From NCBI RefSeq assembly GCF_001548055.1, contig NZ_AP014724.1, positions 2,046,001 to 2,110,000 on the forward strand: DNA of 64,000 bases. Reading direction: 5' to 3'. The number at the start of each line of letters is the position of its first letter. The first letter of the stretch is position 1. Shown here piece by piece: positions 1 through 9,878 of the stretch. The notes under the pieces are model-generated. The model searched no databases. It worked only from the letters and a program-made list of their open reading frames with translations, and was not told the DNA's origin. The DNA is from Sulfurospirillum cavolei. Its GTDB lineage: Bacteria; Campylobacterota; Campylobacteria; Campylobacterales; Sulfurospirillaceae. The translations under genes and the position numbers were made by a program.

Positions 1-261
1 CGAAGCTTCTCTGGATTGTAATTTATAGCCGAAAACATTCAAGGCATCGTTACTGCGAAGAGCGTATTGATTGAGATCCAAAGAGCCGTAAGCTGCCGAA
101 GAAGCGATTTGGTATTCAAGCTCCTTGATCTGCTCGTCCATTTTCGCCGCATCGATTTCAAGGTTATTATGTTTTACTTTTTCGATAGCCGCATCAAGGC
201 TTAAAGCAGCAGCACCGAAAGCATACGCTAGTAAGGCACACATGATCACGATAATTTTCAT
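1..261 (-). CDS. TolC-family outer-membrane efflux protein, N-terminal fragment
   Basis: Only the first 87 codons lie in the window; the gene runs off the left edge. The translation starts with a signal peptide (MKIIVIMCALLAYAFGAAA) followed by LSLDAAIEKVKHNN, the usual opening of outer-membrane efflux proteins, and later has NDALNVFGYKLQSREAS, close to the NNAxxVFGYKLxxR segment common in TolC relatives. Proteins of this family form the outer-membrane channel of tripartite efflux or type I secretion systems. The ATG at 261 is preceded by GGAGAAA. The fusion and pump partners must lie further left and are not visible, so the substrate is unknown. Confidence 0.75.
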   Translation of the reverse strand, partial: MKIIVIMCALLAYAFGAAALSLDAAIEKVKHNNLEIDAAKMDEQIKELEYQIASSAAYGSLDLNQYALRSNDALNVFGYKLQSREAS

Positions 262-391
262 ATAAGGTTTCTCCCTAAATCGATCTGTAAGACGATAGCG
301 TGGATAGTATCACATTTTATTTGCCTCTTTATTGATCGAAAAAAATTAAGCAAACTATTTTAGAAACAAATAATAATCGAGCAGAAAGTTT

Positions 392-417
392 CGTATAGCA
401 TGCCTTGATGCTATACG
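392..417 (-). terminator. 10-bp inverted repeat, probable terminator
   Basis: CGTATAGCAT and ATGCTATACG form a perfect 10-bp stem with a 6-nt loop, 15 bases beyond the stop of the 433–1593 gene. The T-run is weak on both strands, so this is a probable rather than textbook terminator. The rest of the 170-base gap (262–432) shows only the upstream region of the TolC-type gene. Confidence 0.5.
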
Positions 418-432
418 TTTAACGGGTGTTTT

Positions 433-1593
433 TTAAGAAAAAAACTTCTTTTTGAGTTTAAAAAAGTAGACGATCGTTTTCATTTGGACGAAAATAAAAG
501 GCATCATCACGATAAAATAGGCGATGGAGTTTTGTTCGACGACATTATTGGCGACCAATCCCGTATGCAAAAAAAACATTCCGAATACCATAAACGCGAC
601 TCCGGGGCAAATCAGCGCAAAACTGCTCGGAGAGAGCGTATGGGATGCGATATAGGTTTCAAAATAACCGATGCTTTTCATCACTTTATAGCCGATCAAC
701 CCGAAAATGATTTGTAACGATACGACAAAGCTCGTAAACGTAAACATAGAAGCGTTGGCGATTTTTTGGTCGAAATGATGATCAAGCCCAAAACTAATAC
801 GTACAAACGTAATCCCCAATAGCGTCAAAATAGGAATCATAATCCACAAAGAAGGACTTGCTTCGGCTGAGATTCCTTTTTCAAACATCGTTTGAAAGCC
901 GAAAATCATTTTAATTAAAAGCAGCAAAAGCGCAATCGCACTGAAAAAAATCGAACAAAAAATACCGATCGCGTTAATCGTCAAATGATGGCTCATTGCT
1001 CCGGGTGCCGCAAAACCGACGGCAACCATTGCAAACGCAAAAATAGAGATCATTTGAGACAGACTATTGTTTTGAGTAAAATCGAAGTCGCCTTTAATGA
1101 TAAGACGCGTGAAGTAGTCGATAAAAAATTTTAAGGCAAAATAACCCGATATTGCAAAGCCTAAAAGGGCAAACGGAAAAAGATACTCTACGACGCTCCA
1201 CAATCCAGGGACAAAAAGCGCACCCAAAACAAAACAGACGTTAATGGTCATCGTAAACGTTAAAGGGAGCGTCATCAACGTCACTTCCGCATTGGAACCG
1301 AGCAATGTTTGATACCGTTCACTTTGTTTAAAGAGGCGGTACTGTTTGATATTCCATACTAAAAGTTTAAAATGAAGCCCCGCAAAAAATACGATACCTA
1401 AAGCGGCGACTCCCGCTACAAACGAGAGCCAGTCGCCTTTGATTAACGCCGGATAAAAAAACTCAAAGGTCGTCATCGCAACGCCTTTGTGCGGGATCAT
1501 GAACATTAAGTAAATAAAAAACGAAACGGAAAGTCCACCGGCACCTAAAGCGGATAAAAAGCAAATCGGCGTAAATTTCTCTCGTAATACCAT
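433..1593 (-). CDS. Polytopic membrane protein, TsoY-like (TDT/SLAC1-like fold suspected)
   Basis: A 386-residue integral membrane protein with about ten hydrophobic segments spread over its whole length. The opening (FTPICFLSALGAGGLSVSFF) and internal blocks such as INVCFVLGALFVPGLW and NNSLSQMISIFAFAMVAVG resemble, from memory, a Campylobacterota family annotated as TsoY (seleno)protein, thought to share the SLAC1/TehA transporter fold. No in-frame TGA is present, so this copy is not a selenoprotein; Cys in INVCF may be relevant. It starts 18 bp after the serA stop and is probably co-transcribed with it. The substrate is unknown and the family assignment is from recall only. Confidence 0.55.
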   Translation of the reverse strand: MVLREKFTPICFLSALGAGGLSVSFFIYLMFMIPHKGVAMTTFEFFYPALIKGDWLSFVAGVAALGIVFFAGLHFKLLVWNIKQYRLFKQSERYQTLLGSNAEVTLMTLPLTFTMTINVCFVLGALFVPGLWSVVEYLFPFALLGFAISGYFALKFFIDYFTRLIIKGDFDFTQNNSLSQMISIFAFAMVAVGFAAPGAMSHHLTINAIGIFCSIFFSAIALLLLLIKMIFGFQTMFEKGISAEASPSLWIMIPILTLLGITFVRISFGLDHHFDQKIANASMFTFTSFVVSLQIIFGLIGYKVMKSIGYFETYIASHTLSPSSFALICPGVAFMVFGMFFLHTGLVANNVVEQNSIAYFIVMMPFIFVQMKTIVYFFKLKKKFFS

Positions 1594-1611
1594 TGTTCTA
1601 TCCCCTTCGTG

Positions 1612-3198
1612 TTATAAAACCGCGTATTCAACCCACACGCATGTCGGCAGATTGTTCAGCTCGGCAATAATTTTTTTATCGATATCGGTATCGACCAAGA
1701 TCGCCGCCATTGCAAACTGATTGGCACCGCGTCCGAGTCTAAAGTCGGCAATATTGATTTTTTCTTGCGCCAAAATAGCCGCAATTTCGGCAATAACACC
1801 CGGTACGTCGTGATTTTTAAATATAATCATTTTCCCTTTCGGTTTAAAATCAAATTTAAAGCCGTTAATACCGGTAATGCGTTGTTCATCGTCTCCGAAA
1901 ACCGTTCCGTCGATACGAATCGAATCTTTTTCGGTCGTTAAAATCAATGATACTCTATTTTTGTAACCGCTCGTATTGCCGACCGCTTCGAAGGTACTCT
2001 CGATACCTTTTTCTTTTGCAACGAATTCGGCATTGACGTAATTGACCGTTGTTTCGTTCGTCTCTTTGAGTGCTCCGACGACGCCGAACGTTAAAAGCGA
2101 CTTTCCGTACGTCGCAATATCGCCCTCGACTTCCAAACGAATCGTTTTAATCGCCGAACGATTGAGTTGTGCCGCAAAAAATCCCATTTTTTGAACCAGC
2201 TCTAAATACGGTTCTAACGCGGAAGGAATATCTTCGGCTTTAATCGGAAGATTTAAAGCGTTAGGATAACTGATCCCGCGTGCCGCACTGATAGCATTTT
2301 CAGCCGCTTGGATCGCGATTTTTTCTTGGGATTCAAGCGTATTGGCACCCAAGTGTGGCGTAACGCAGATGTGTTCCAAATCCAATAACGCATGATTGGT
2401 CGCCGGTTCTTTTGAAAAAACATCGATACCGGCAAAAGCGATCTTACCGCTTTTTAGATTATCGTAAAGGGCTTGTTCGTTATAAAGTCCGCCGCGCGCG
2501 CAATTGACCAAACGTACGCCGTCTTTCATTTTCGCGATCTCCTCATAGGAAATCATATTCACGGTTTCTTTATTTTTCGGCGTATGAATTGTGATAAAAT
2601 CACATGCTAAAATATCGTCGAAATTGGTCGTATACGTCATGCCCAAATCGGTAACTTTAGCAGAAGAAATGTACGGATCGTAAGCAACAATGTTCATCCC
2701 AAACGCTTTGGCGCGAATCGCTACGCGGCTACCGATGTTACCGAAACCGATTACACCCAGTTTTTTTTCGCATAACTCTATGCCGTACCATTTTTCGCGA
2801 TTCCATACGCGCTCGACTTTAAGGTGATTATTGGCATTGGTAAAACTGCGTGCACAACTTAAAAGATGTGCCATCGTCAATTCAACGGCGGCAATGGTAT
2901 TGGCGGTCGGAACGTTCATCGCGATAATACCGCGTCTACTACACCCTTCTTGATCCACGTTATCCACACCTACACCCGCACGTACGACGGCTTTGAGTTG
3001 TGTTGCGGCATTTAAAAATTTTTCGTCGACGTCGGTAGAACTTCGCGTAATAGCAACGTCGCAATCGCCTAAAATTTTCAACAATTCATCTTTAGGTAAC
3101 GCAACGGCATCGACGACATCGATATCTTTTTCGGCGTAGAGGATGTCGAAACCCTTTTGATGGATAGCATCGCATACAATAATTTTTTTCTTTTTCAT
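1612..3198 (-). CDS. serA: D-3-phosphoglycerate dehydrogenase
   Basis: Catalyses NAD-dependent oxidation of 3-phosphoglycerate, the first step of serine synthesis, in the cytosol. The 528-residue protein has the N-terminal substrate domain, a Rossmann NAD-binding motif GFGNIG (151–156), and the catalytic triad typical of 2-hydroxyacid dehydrogenases: R235 (NCARGG), E264 (FSKEPA) and H282 (TPHLGA). A C-terminal intervening domain and an ACT domain (from about 455) give the long, serine-regulated form. A TTG six bases further upstream is in frame, but the ATG at 3198 overlaps the preceding stop as ATGA and has GAGG 8 nt upstream, so it was chosen. It lies downstream of rpsA and the 162-residue gene, as in Campylobacter. 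Confidence 0.95.
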   Translation of the reverse strand: MKKKKIIVCDAIHQKGFDILYAEKDIDVVDAVALPKDELLKILGDCDVAITRSSTDVDEKFLNAATQLKAVVRAGVGVDNVDQEGCSRRGIIAMNVPTANTIAAVELTMAHLLSCARSFTNANNHLKVERVWNREKWYGIELCEKKLGVIGFGNIGSRVAIRAKAFGMNIVAYDPYISSAKVTDLGMTYTTNFDDILACDFITIHTPKNKETVNMISYEEIAKMKDGVRLVNCARGGLYNEQALYDNLKSGKIAFAGIDVFSKEPATNHALLDLEHICVTPHLGANTLESQEKIAIQAAENAISAARGISYPNALNLPIKAEDIPSALEPYLELVQKMGFFAAQLNRSAIKTIRLEVEGDIATYGKSLLTFGVVGALKETNETTVNYVNAEFVAKEKGIESTFEAVGNTSGYKNRVSLILTTEKDSIRIDGTVFGDDEQRITGINGFKFDFKPKGKMIIFKNHDVPGVIAEIAAILAQEKINIADFRLGRGANQFAMAAILVDTDIDKKIIAELNNLPTCVWVEYAVL

Positions 3199-3683
3199 AA
3201 CCAAACCTCAACAATTTTTGATTTAATATCGTATTTTTCAAGCGCGTAAACAACGTTTTCCAACTGTTTTTCGCTCTTGTCTTCCAAATAAATAGTAGGG
3301 ATTTTGCCCTCTTTGATCACCATATAAGGAAGGTGTAAAGAGTTCAATGTCTGAATAATACAAAAAAGCGAGTATCGATCCGCGCGATCGATGACCAATC
3401 GAAACGATTTTGCTTTTTTACCTTTAGCGTCTTTTAATCCGAATTGATCAATTTGCATAAAAAGTTCATTTACGGGATAAACAAACTCCCTAGCATCTTT
3501 TTGCGCCAACTCTTTAACCCAAACGCGTTCCGTAGATTCGGGCGTTACTACGGGTTTTTTGACGGATTCGTACGAAGCGGCATCCTCTTTCACGTCGATT
3601 TTAGGAGTGACGAGCGTATATAAGAACGCTCCCAATCCTAAAAAAAGAAGTAAAAAGATACCGCCGAGTACTCGTTTTTGCAT
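3195..3683 (-). CDS. Single-pass membrane protein of unknown function between rpsA and serA
   Basis: 162 residues. It has an N-terminal membrane anchor (about residues 5–26, RVLGGIFLLLFLGLGAFLY), a low-complexity linker, then a soluble periplasmic domain of about 70 residues (SFRLVIDRADRYSLFCIIQ onward) with an apparent beta-alpha-beta-beta-alpha-beta rhythm. No function is recognised. The same position between rpsA and serA is occupied by a small putative periplasmic protein in Campylobacter jejuni, so it is a conserved lineage gene. The C-terminal domain has a SPOR-like pattern of secondary structure, but this is inference from the sequence rhythm only. It starts 3 bp after the rpsA stop and overlaps serA by 4 bp. 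Confidence 0.8.
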   Translation of the reverse strand: MQKRVLGGIFLLLFLGLGAFLYTLVTPKIDVKEDAASYESVKKPVVTPESTERVWVKELAQKDAREFVYPVNELFMQIDQFGLKDAKGKKAKSFRLVIDRADRYSLFCIIQTLNSLHLPYMVIKEGKIPTIYLEDKSEKQLENVVYALEKYDIKSKIVEVWL

Positions 3684-3686
3684 CGC

Positions 3687-5363
3687 TTATTTCAATTGAT
3701 CTTTTAAGATATCTCCAAGCGTCATTTTTTCTTCTTTATTGATCTCTTTCAACGCTTCTCTCTCTTTGAGCTTGGAAAGGCGTCTAACGGAGAGACGAAT
3801 ACGGTTTTTCTTATCGTCAATAAAGGTAATTGCCGCTTCAATTTCGTCGCCGACTTTCAAGTCTGCTTCGCTTACTTGTCCCAAATCTTCTTTACGAATC
3901 AACGCATCGACGTTTTCTTCAAGCTCGACGAAAATACCGAAATCTTTAATATCTCGGATTTTACCGTGAACGATATCGCCGTTTTCGTGCGATTTAGCGT
4001 AACGTTGGATCGGAGAATCTTCCAACTCTTTTTTGCTTAAAGAAACTTTTTCGTTTTCTTCATCGATTTTAACGATTTTAACCTCTACGACGTCGCCGAC
4101 GCTTAGAAGTTCTTTGCATTTGTTGTTACGATCCCAAGAAGCGTCTTCATTATGTAAAAGACCTTCGATTCCACCGATTTTAACGAACGCACCGAAATTG
4201 GTAATCGTCGTAATCTCGCCTTTAACGACATCGCCGACTTTAAATTTTTTCATAAATTCGTTAAAAGGTTTCGGAAGGACGTTTTTCAAAGAAACGCGTA
4301 AACGTCTCTCTTTTGCATCGATCTCGATCACTTCGACGTCGACCACTTGTCCCTCTTCGATATAATCGCGGGGATGTTTGATGTTTTTATCCCATGAAAT
4401 TTCGGAGATATGGAGGAAACCTTCAATATCGTTTCCAAGATCGACGAATGCACCGTAAGGTTCGATATTGCTGATGGTAACTTGGATCGAATCGCCGATT
4501 TCCAACTCGTCTTTGATCTCATCCCAAGGATCGGGCATTGCCGCTTTAACGGAAAGGGAAAGATGACGTTTATCTTTATCGTATTTGATCGCTTTAACGG
4601 GAATCACTTCGCCTTCTTTGTAAAGCGTTCCGGGATTAACGGGACCTTTATAGCTGATTTCGCTGTAGTGAACCAAACCGTCGATTCCGCCGACATCGAC
4701 GAACATACCGTAAGTCGTGATTTTTTTAATCGTTCCGTCGACGACTTCGTCGCGATCGATTAATTCTTGAACGATCTCTTTACGTTTTTTACGTTCATCG
4801 TCTAAGAATTTTTTACGTGAAATAATAATCGATTCGGTTTCGTTGTCGATTTTGATGACTTTGACTTTAAGGCTTTTTCCGACAAGCGTATTGAGGTCTT
4901 TGACCGCCGCTTGAGAACGAGGGAGGAAAAACTCGATGCCTTCTTTATTTTCGGCAATAAATCCGCCTTTATTTTTTCCCGTGATTTTAACGTCCACGAC
5001 GACATCGTCTTCTTCTTTGAAATCTGCGATAAACGACTTGATCTTATCTTTACGAAGGGCCTTTTTGTGCGAAACAACCGGTCTTTCGTTTCTGAATCCC
5101 GTAACGACGACGGGGATTACGTCACCTACTTTGCATGTTATGTTACCGTTTTCATCGGTTACTTCGGCTGCGTTAAGACGACCTTCGGACTTCTTACCCA
5201 CATCCACTAAGATGACGTCTTCTTTAATCGCCACCACAACACCATTGATCAGTGCGTCTTTCTCAGAATCCTTAAAAGACTCTTCCAACATCGCCGCAAA
5301 ATCCATCTCCTCATGCTCGTCTACGGCGTTAGTATGAACGGATTTGTTCGCCTCATTTACCAT
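3687..5363 (-). CDS. rpsA: 30S ribosomal protein S1
   Basis: The 558-residue mRNA-binding ribosomal protein has six S1 (OB-fold) repeats. Clear repeat signatures are GVVVAIKEDVILVDVGKK (first, about 41–58), GTIKKITTYGMFVDVGGIDG, ISNIEPYGAFVDLGNDIEG, GEITTITNFGAFVKIGGIEG and GKIRDIKDFGIFVELEENVD (last, about 455–475). The first two repeats are the divergent ribosome-docking type. The ATG at 5363 is preceded by AAAAAGGG. The 65-bp gap to ispH holds nothing recognisable beyond a possible promoter. It is the translation gene of a mixed isoprenoid, aromatic and serine biosynthesis operon conserved in Campylobacter. Confidence 0.97.
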   Translation of the reverse strand: MVNEANKSVHTNAVDEHEEMDFAAMLEESFKDSEKDALINGVVVAIKEDVILVDVGKKSEGRLNAAEVTDENGNITCKVGDVIPVVVTGFRNERPVVSHKKALRKDKIKSFIADFKEEDDVVVDVKITGKNKGGFIAENKEGIEFFLPRSQAAVKDLNTLVGKSLKVKVIKIDNETESIIISRKKFLDDERKKRKEIVQELIDRDEVVDGTIKKITTYGMFVDVGGIDGLVHYSEISYKGPVNPGTLYKEGEVIPVKAIKYDKDKRHLSLSVKAAMPDPWDEIKDELEIGDSIQVTISNIEPYGAFVDLGNDIEGFLHISEISWDKNIKHPRDYIEEGQVVDVEVIEIDAKERRLRVSLKNVLPKPFNEFMKKFKVGDVVKGEITTITNFGAFVKIGGIEGLLHNEDASWDRNNKCKELLSVGDVVEVKIVKIDEENEKVSLSKKELEDSPIQRYAKSHENGDIVHGKIRDIKDFGIFVELEENVDALIRKEDLGQVSEADLKVGDEIEAAITFIDDKKNRIRLSVRRLSKLKEREALKEINKEEKMTLGDILKDQLK

Positions 5364-5428
5364 TTGCTACCCTTTTTTGGTTGATTTTTGACTCATATAG
5401 TTACATATCGACATGTAAAAGTTGCCTA

Positions 5429-6262
5429 TTATACTTTAATTTCGCTGATTTTTCCAACTATTTTTTCGATAATCCAATCCGGTGTCGAAGCACCTGCGGT
5501 GACGCCGCAAAGTTGTTTTTGATTAAACCATGAAGGATCGAGGTCTTTTTCGCTTTCGACGAGAAAACTATCGTCACAATACTCTTTACAAATACTATGA
5601 AGTTGTTTCGTGTTGGAGGAATTTTTTCCGCCGATCACAATGACGACGTCCGCTTCTTTTGCCAATTCTCGCGCGGCGTCTTGATTTTCAAAGGTTGCGT
5701 TACAAATCGTATTGAAGACGCGAACCTCTTTATAACGCATTTGGAGGTATCCGGTAATGTCTAAAAATTCGCTGATTTTACGCGTCGTTTGAGAAACGAC
5801 GGCGACTTTATAGCCTTTAAATTTGATTTTTTCCAATTCTGCGACGCTTTGCACCACGTAAGCTCCGTTGATCGCATAACTTTCTACGCCTCTGACTTCA
5901 GGGTGATCCGCATCGCCGAAAATGACGATTTCATACCCTTCTTGACTCATTTTTTCGCAAATTTCCTGCGGCTTGGTCACGTAAGGGCATGTCGCGTTAA
6001 TGACTTCGACCTTGCTTTGTTTTAACGTTTCCAAGTCTTTTTTAGGAATGCCGTGCGTTCGAATAATTGCGCGTTCGATACCTTGCGCTTCGGAAATATC
6101 GTGTAAGGTTTTTACGTTAAAATTTTCGCGTAAACGGTTAATCTCTTCGTTATTGTGGATCAAAGGGCCGATCGTTGAGGCATTTTGCGTATTTTCTGCA
6201 ATCTTAATCGCCCGTTTGACACCGAAACAAAACCCGTAACTTGCGGCAAGTTTTATTCGCAT
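5429..6262 (-). CDS. ispH: 4-hydroxy-3-methylbut-2-enyl diphosphate reductase
   Basis: IspH (LytB) performs the last step of the MEP isoprenoid pathway, reducing HMBPP to IPP and DMAPP with a [4Fe-4S] cluster. The three cluster cysteines are visible at C12 (GFCFGVKRA), C92 (NATCPYV) and C187 (NTICNAT), and the active-site block DADHPEVRG gives H120 and E122. The length of 277 residues is slightly shorter than the E. coli enzyme, normal for this phylum. The start overlaps the end of aroA by 10 bp, indicating translational coupling. Confidence 0.96.
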   Translation of the reverse strand: MRIKLAASYGFCFGVKRAIKIAENTQNASTIGPLIHNNEEINRLRENFNVKTLHDISEAQGIERAIIRTHGIPKKDLETLKQSKVEVINATCPYVTKPQEICEKMSQEGYEIVIFGDADHPEVRGVESYAINGAYVVQSVAELEKIKFKGYKVAVVSQTTRKISEFLDITGYLQMRYKEVRVFNTICNATFENQDAARELAKEADVVIVIGGKNSSNTKQLHSICKEYCDDSFLVESEKDLDPSWFNQKQLCGVTAGASTPDWIIEKIVGKISEIKV

Positions 6263-7542
6263 ATTTTAACATGTCCTATGTTGGAAAGTAGTTCGACGAA
6301 GTTCGGGAAAGAGGTATTAATGCATTCGGTATCTTCGATTTCCATACCGACTTTAGTCCCCGCAATCGCAAAGCTCATAGCAATTCTATGATCGCCGAAA
6401 CTGTTGATGGTCGCTTTGTGCATCTTACCGCCGATCACTTCGTAACCGTCTTCGAACTCTTCGACTTCGATACCGCATAAACGTAGATTTTTAACGACGC
6501 TTGCGATTCGATCGCTCTCTTTCACGCGAAGCTCTTGCGCATTTTTGACGGTACTTTTTCCTTTGGCATGAGCAAAAGCAATCGAAAGGGCAGGCAATTC
6601 GTCGATAAGCCACGAAATATTTTCGCTCACTTCGACCCCGTTCAAGGCTTTTCCGGTCACGATAATGTCGCCTACGCTTTCGTAAAGGCTCTCTTTCTCG
6701 ATAAATTCGACGCTAGCGCCCATACGTTCTAAAATTTTGTAAGCTTCGATGCGCGTCGGATTGAGAAGCATGTTGCGTAACACAACGCGCGATCCCTCGC
6801 TAATCGCCGCCGCAACCGCAAAAAAGAAACCGCTGGAAGGATCGCAAGGCACCCGTAAATTAAGTGGCTTGAGGGGCTTCGTTTGAGGGTAAATCGTGAC
6901 ATGTAAGCCTTCGCTTTCGATGCGTGCACCCATGCCGCGAAGCATACGTTCGCTGTGGTCGCGACTGAGTTCCGGCTCACTCAAAACGCACACGTCCTCA
7001 CTTTGAAGCGCCGCTAAAATCAGCGCACTTTTTACCTGAGCCGAAGCGATTTTACTTTCGTAACGAAAGGCTTTCAGCTTTTCGCCGCGAATCCCGAGCG
7101 GTGCATAATTTCCCTGGCTACGACCGTCGATTTTTGCGCCGATAGAACGAAGCGGATCCGCTACGCGACGCATCGGGCGTGAACACAGGTATTGATCACC
7201 GTAAAGAACGAAAAAGCCTTCTTGAGACGCCAAATAGCCCATCAAAAGGCGAATCGCCGTTCCGGAATTGCCGCAATCTAAAATTTGGGCAGGCTCATTG
7301 ATACGAGCGGGCGGCGTAATCGTCAACGTTCCGTCTTCCGCCGTTTCGACATGTGCACCCAAAGCCTGCACGATGGCAAGCGTACACAAGGTATCTTCCG
7401 CCCGCAAATAGTTTCGCACGACGGAAGCTTGATCGCTTAATAAAGAAAAGATCGCGCAACGATGCGAAATGGACTTGTCGCTGGCGATCTGTTCGGTTGT
7501 AAACTCAAAAAGGCTTTTAGGGTTTACATGTAAGGTTTTCAT
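6253..7542 (-). CDS. aroA: 3-phosphoshikimate 1-carboxyvinyltransferase (EPSP synthase)
   Basis: Joins shikimate-3-phosphate and PEP in the sixth step of the shikimate pathway. The 429-residue sequence shows the family motifs in order: SDKSISHR (binding of shikimate-3-phosphate and PEP), [28 protein letters not shown], the catalytic Asp in [19 protein letters not shown] and the C-terminal [12 protein letters not shown]. It overlaps pheT by 4 bp and ispH by 10 bp, so it sits in a tightly coupled operon. A second shikimate-pathway gene, aroE, lies at 58 kb. Confidence 0.96.
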   Translation of the reverse strand: MKTLHVNPKSLFEFTTEQIASDKSISHRCAIFSLLSDQASVVRNYLRAEDTLCTLAIVQALGAHVETAEDGTLTITPPARINEPAQILDCGNSGTAIRLLMGYLASQEGFFVLYGDQYLCSRPMRRVADPLRSIGAKIDGRSQGNYAPLGIRGEKLKAFRYESKIASAQVKSALILAALQSEDVCVLSEPELSRDHSERMLRGMGARIESEGLHVTIYPQTKPLKPLNLRVPCDPSSGFFFAVAAAISEGSRVVLRNMLLNPTRIEAYKILERMGASVEFIEKESLYESVGDIIVTGKALNGVEVSENISWLIDELPALSIAFAHAKGKSTVKNAQELRVKESDRIASVVKNLRLCGIEVEEFEDGYEVIGGKMHKATINSFGDHRIAMSFAIAGTKVGMEIEDTECINTSFPNFVELLSNIGHVKICE

Positions 7543-9878
7543 CGAATCGTAATTCCGAACTCTTCGTTCAAACGTCGAAGCAAATCTTCGATCATTCCGG
7601 CAATTTCACTCTCTTCAAACGTTTTTTCCATCGACTGGAAGTAAAGGCTCAACGTTAAGCTGACTTTATCGCCTAAACTCTCGTGAACGTAACGATCAAT
7701 CACGCTGAATTTGACTAAAGCCTGAGGCGCAACGGAGCGAATAAACGCTTCTAAGACGTGATAAGGCATCGATTGATCCACCAAAAGGCTTAAATCGCGC
7801 GTTGAACTTGGTAGCTTCGAATAGGCTTTGGCACATTTTCGCGTATACGGCAATGCCGCAAAATCAAGCTCGCACACGTAGGTACGCGCCAAGTCGAGCT
7901 CTTTTTCCACTTGCACGTTTGCACGTGCCATATAACCGACGACAACTCCGTCGATTACAACGTTTGCGGCTTCGTATGGACTGCACAAACCGTTGGGAGA
8001 CGGAAGCGGTAAGAGGCTAAAATGTCCTAAAACGTTCTGTATTTTTGCGGCGAACGCAAAAAAGTCGATCTCGCTCGGTTTTCCGTGGTTCGAAATATCG
8101 GGAAGGCCGTTTTCTCCGCTAAAGACGAATGCGATTTTTTTACTCTCGTTGCGCTTAGTGTCGAAAACGCTACCGATTTCAAAAAGAGCAACACGTTTTT
8201 TACCGATTTTGACGTTGTTGGAAAGGGCATCAAGCATCGTCACCAAAAGCGACGAACGTAACGTATTTAATTCTCCGGTAATCGGATTGGCGATGTCTAA
8301 GGCATCTTCTACAACCGGCAAACCTAATTTTTGAAGTTTACTTTTATCGTCGAAGACAAAATGCAAGGTTTCGAAAAATCCCGCCGCTACGGCGCGATAA
8401 CGAATTTCTTGACGCTTTTTAAAATTAAGGTAAGGCTGATTAATACGCGATTTTTCCGCCGTAACGTACGGTTTTGCCGTAATATTGTCAATACCTACGA
8501 TTCGTACGATCTCTTCGCAAATATCTTGTACGTTTAAAACGTCCGGACGAAATTGGGGAACTTTAACGTTAATGACCTCTTGCTCAAACGCGAAATGCAC
8601 TCCAAATCCCAATTTTTTGAGGATTTTGATAACGATATTTTTGGCAATCTCTTCGCCGATCATCGACGTTAAATCGTTTTGGTTAATATTGATGATCTTC
8701 TCTTCAAAATCGTGAACGATTTGCTGCGTATCCGCATAAGGCATAATTTTGGACTGCTTGGAGATCATTTTCATAAAATAATCCAAACCGAACAGCAATT
8801 GCGGCTCGCTTCCTCTGGAAGAACGGTAGAGGTGTTTATCCGCACCGAGTTTTTTATTAGCGCTGAGCGAAGCGATGATCTCAGGATGCGTGTAATTGGC
8901 TTCGACGATAATACGCTCGTCAAGGGCGTTGGCTTTGCACTTATCCGCTTGCGCAATGCCCGTTAAGGCAACGCGCTCGGCATTGTTTCCGAAAATCGCG
9001 TCCAAACCGTTCTCGTCTTTTGCGATCGTGATCTTGGCTTTGTTCTCATGGGTCGCGAAACACTGAGGATTATAGGCTCTCAAAAGCACGCCCGTAACGT
9101 ACGTCGCGTACTCTAAAAATTTCATCAAAGCGCAGGTCTCTTCAATTTGGGCAAACCCTAAACGAAGCTCGATCAGAAGCGGAACGCGAATCTCTTGATT
9201 GTCGAACACTTTGTACATGTAAGAACCGTTCAACGCTTCGGTCGCGTGGATTTGAAGAACGCGTCCGACGCCCGGTTGGTTCTCTTCGTCTTCTTTGTGC
9301 GGCATTTTTGCCACTTCAAGGTCAAAATAGACGCTTAAATCGCGTGCAACACCGTAAACGCTTTGGCAATCCCCGCGATTAGGCGTCAGTCCGATTTCGA
9401 TAATATCGTCGTTGAGTAACGCATATTCGCGTAGTTCTTTACCGAGATGAAGCTCGCCGATACTGGCATCAAGGACCATAATGCCGTCGTTGATTTTGGG
9501 AAGTCCTAATTCGGTAGACGAACAGATCATTCCGCACGATTCGACGTCTCGGAGTTTGGCTTTTTTGATTTTAATACCGTTTGGCAACTCCGCACCAATC
9601 AACGATACCGCAACAAATTGTCCCGCTTCGACGTTTTTTGCGCCGCAAACGATTTGTTGGACGCTCTCGCCGACGTCGACTTGGCAAACGTTCAGCTTAT
9701 CGGCATTGGGATGCTTTTCGCGTGACACAACTTTTCCGACGACCACTTTTTCCGGAATGCGTATTTTGTGAATTCCCTCGACTTCCAAACCGATGGCGTT
9801 CAAAGCGAGTGAAATTTTATCGGCATCGACGTTGTGTAGGTCGATCCACTCGTTTAATCCTTCTCGTGTAACTATCAT
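7539..9878 (-). CDS. pheT: Phenylalanine--tRNA ligase beta subunit
   Basis: The 779-residue non-catalytic beta subunit of the alpha2-beta2 enzyme. Visible parts are the N-terminal tRNA-binding OB domain ([20 protein letters not shown], about 46–65), B3/B4 editing domain region, the B5 domain, the catalytic-core-like domain ([11 protein letters not shown] and the following [12 protein letters not shown]) and the C-terminal anticodon-binding FDX-ACB domain (about 690–779, [13 protein letters not shown]). The B3/B4 editing region diverges from the enterobacterial form, as I recall for Campylobacter homologues. Its start overlaps the pheS stop and its stop overlaps aroA, each by 4 bp. Confidence 0.95.
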   Translation of the reverse strand: MIVTREGLNEWIDLHNVDADKISLALNAIGLEVEGIHKIRIPEKVVVGKVVSREKHPNADKLNVCQVDVGESVQQIVCGAKNVEAGQFVAVSLIGAELPNGIKIKKAKLRDVESCGMICSSTELGLPKINDGIMVLDASIGELHLGKELREYALLNDDIIEIGLTPNRGDCQSVYGVARDLSVYFDLEVAKMPHKEDEENQPGVGRVLQIHATEALNGSYMYKVFDNQEIRVPLLIELRLGFAQIEETCALMKFLEYATYVTGVLLRAYNPQCFATHENKAKITIAKDENGLDAIFGNNAERVALTGIAQADKCKANALDERIIVEANYTHPEIIASLSANKKLGADKHLYRSSRGSEPQLLFGLDYFMKMISKQSKIMPYADTQQIVHDFEEKIININQNDLTSMIGEEIAKNIVIKILKKLGFGVHFAFEQEVINVKVPQFRPDVLNVQDICEEIVRIVGIDNITAKPYVTAEKSRINQPYLNFKKRQEIRYRAVAAGFFETLHFVFDDKSKLQKLGLPVVEDALDIANPITGELNTLRSSLLVTMLDALSNNVKIGKKRVALFEIGSVFDTKRNESKKIAFVFSGENGLPDISNHGKPSEIDFFAFAAKIQNVLGHFSLLPLPSPNGLCSPYEAANVVIDGVVVGYMARANVQVEKELDLARTYVCELDFAALPYTRKCAKAYSKLPSSTRDLSLLVDQSMPYHVLEAFIRSVAPQALVKFSVIDRYVHESLGDKVSLTLSLYFQSMEKTFEESEIAGMIEDLLRRLNEEFGITIR

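Noticed and set aside
1612-3204. TTG start at 3204 for serA
   Set aside because: The ATG at 3198 couples as ATGA with the preceding stop and has better spacing to GAGG.
4410-5337. Several plus-strand frames opposite rpsA
   Set aside because: They arise from the acidic codon bias of S1 repeats read in reverse; no independent evidence.
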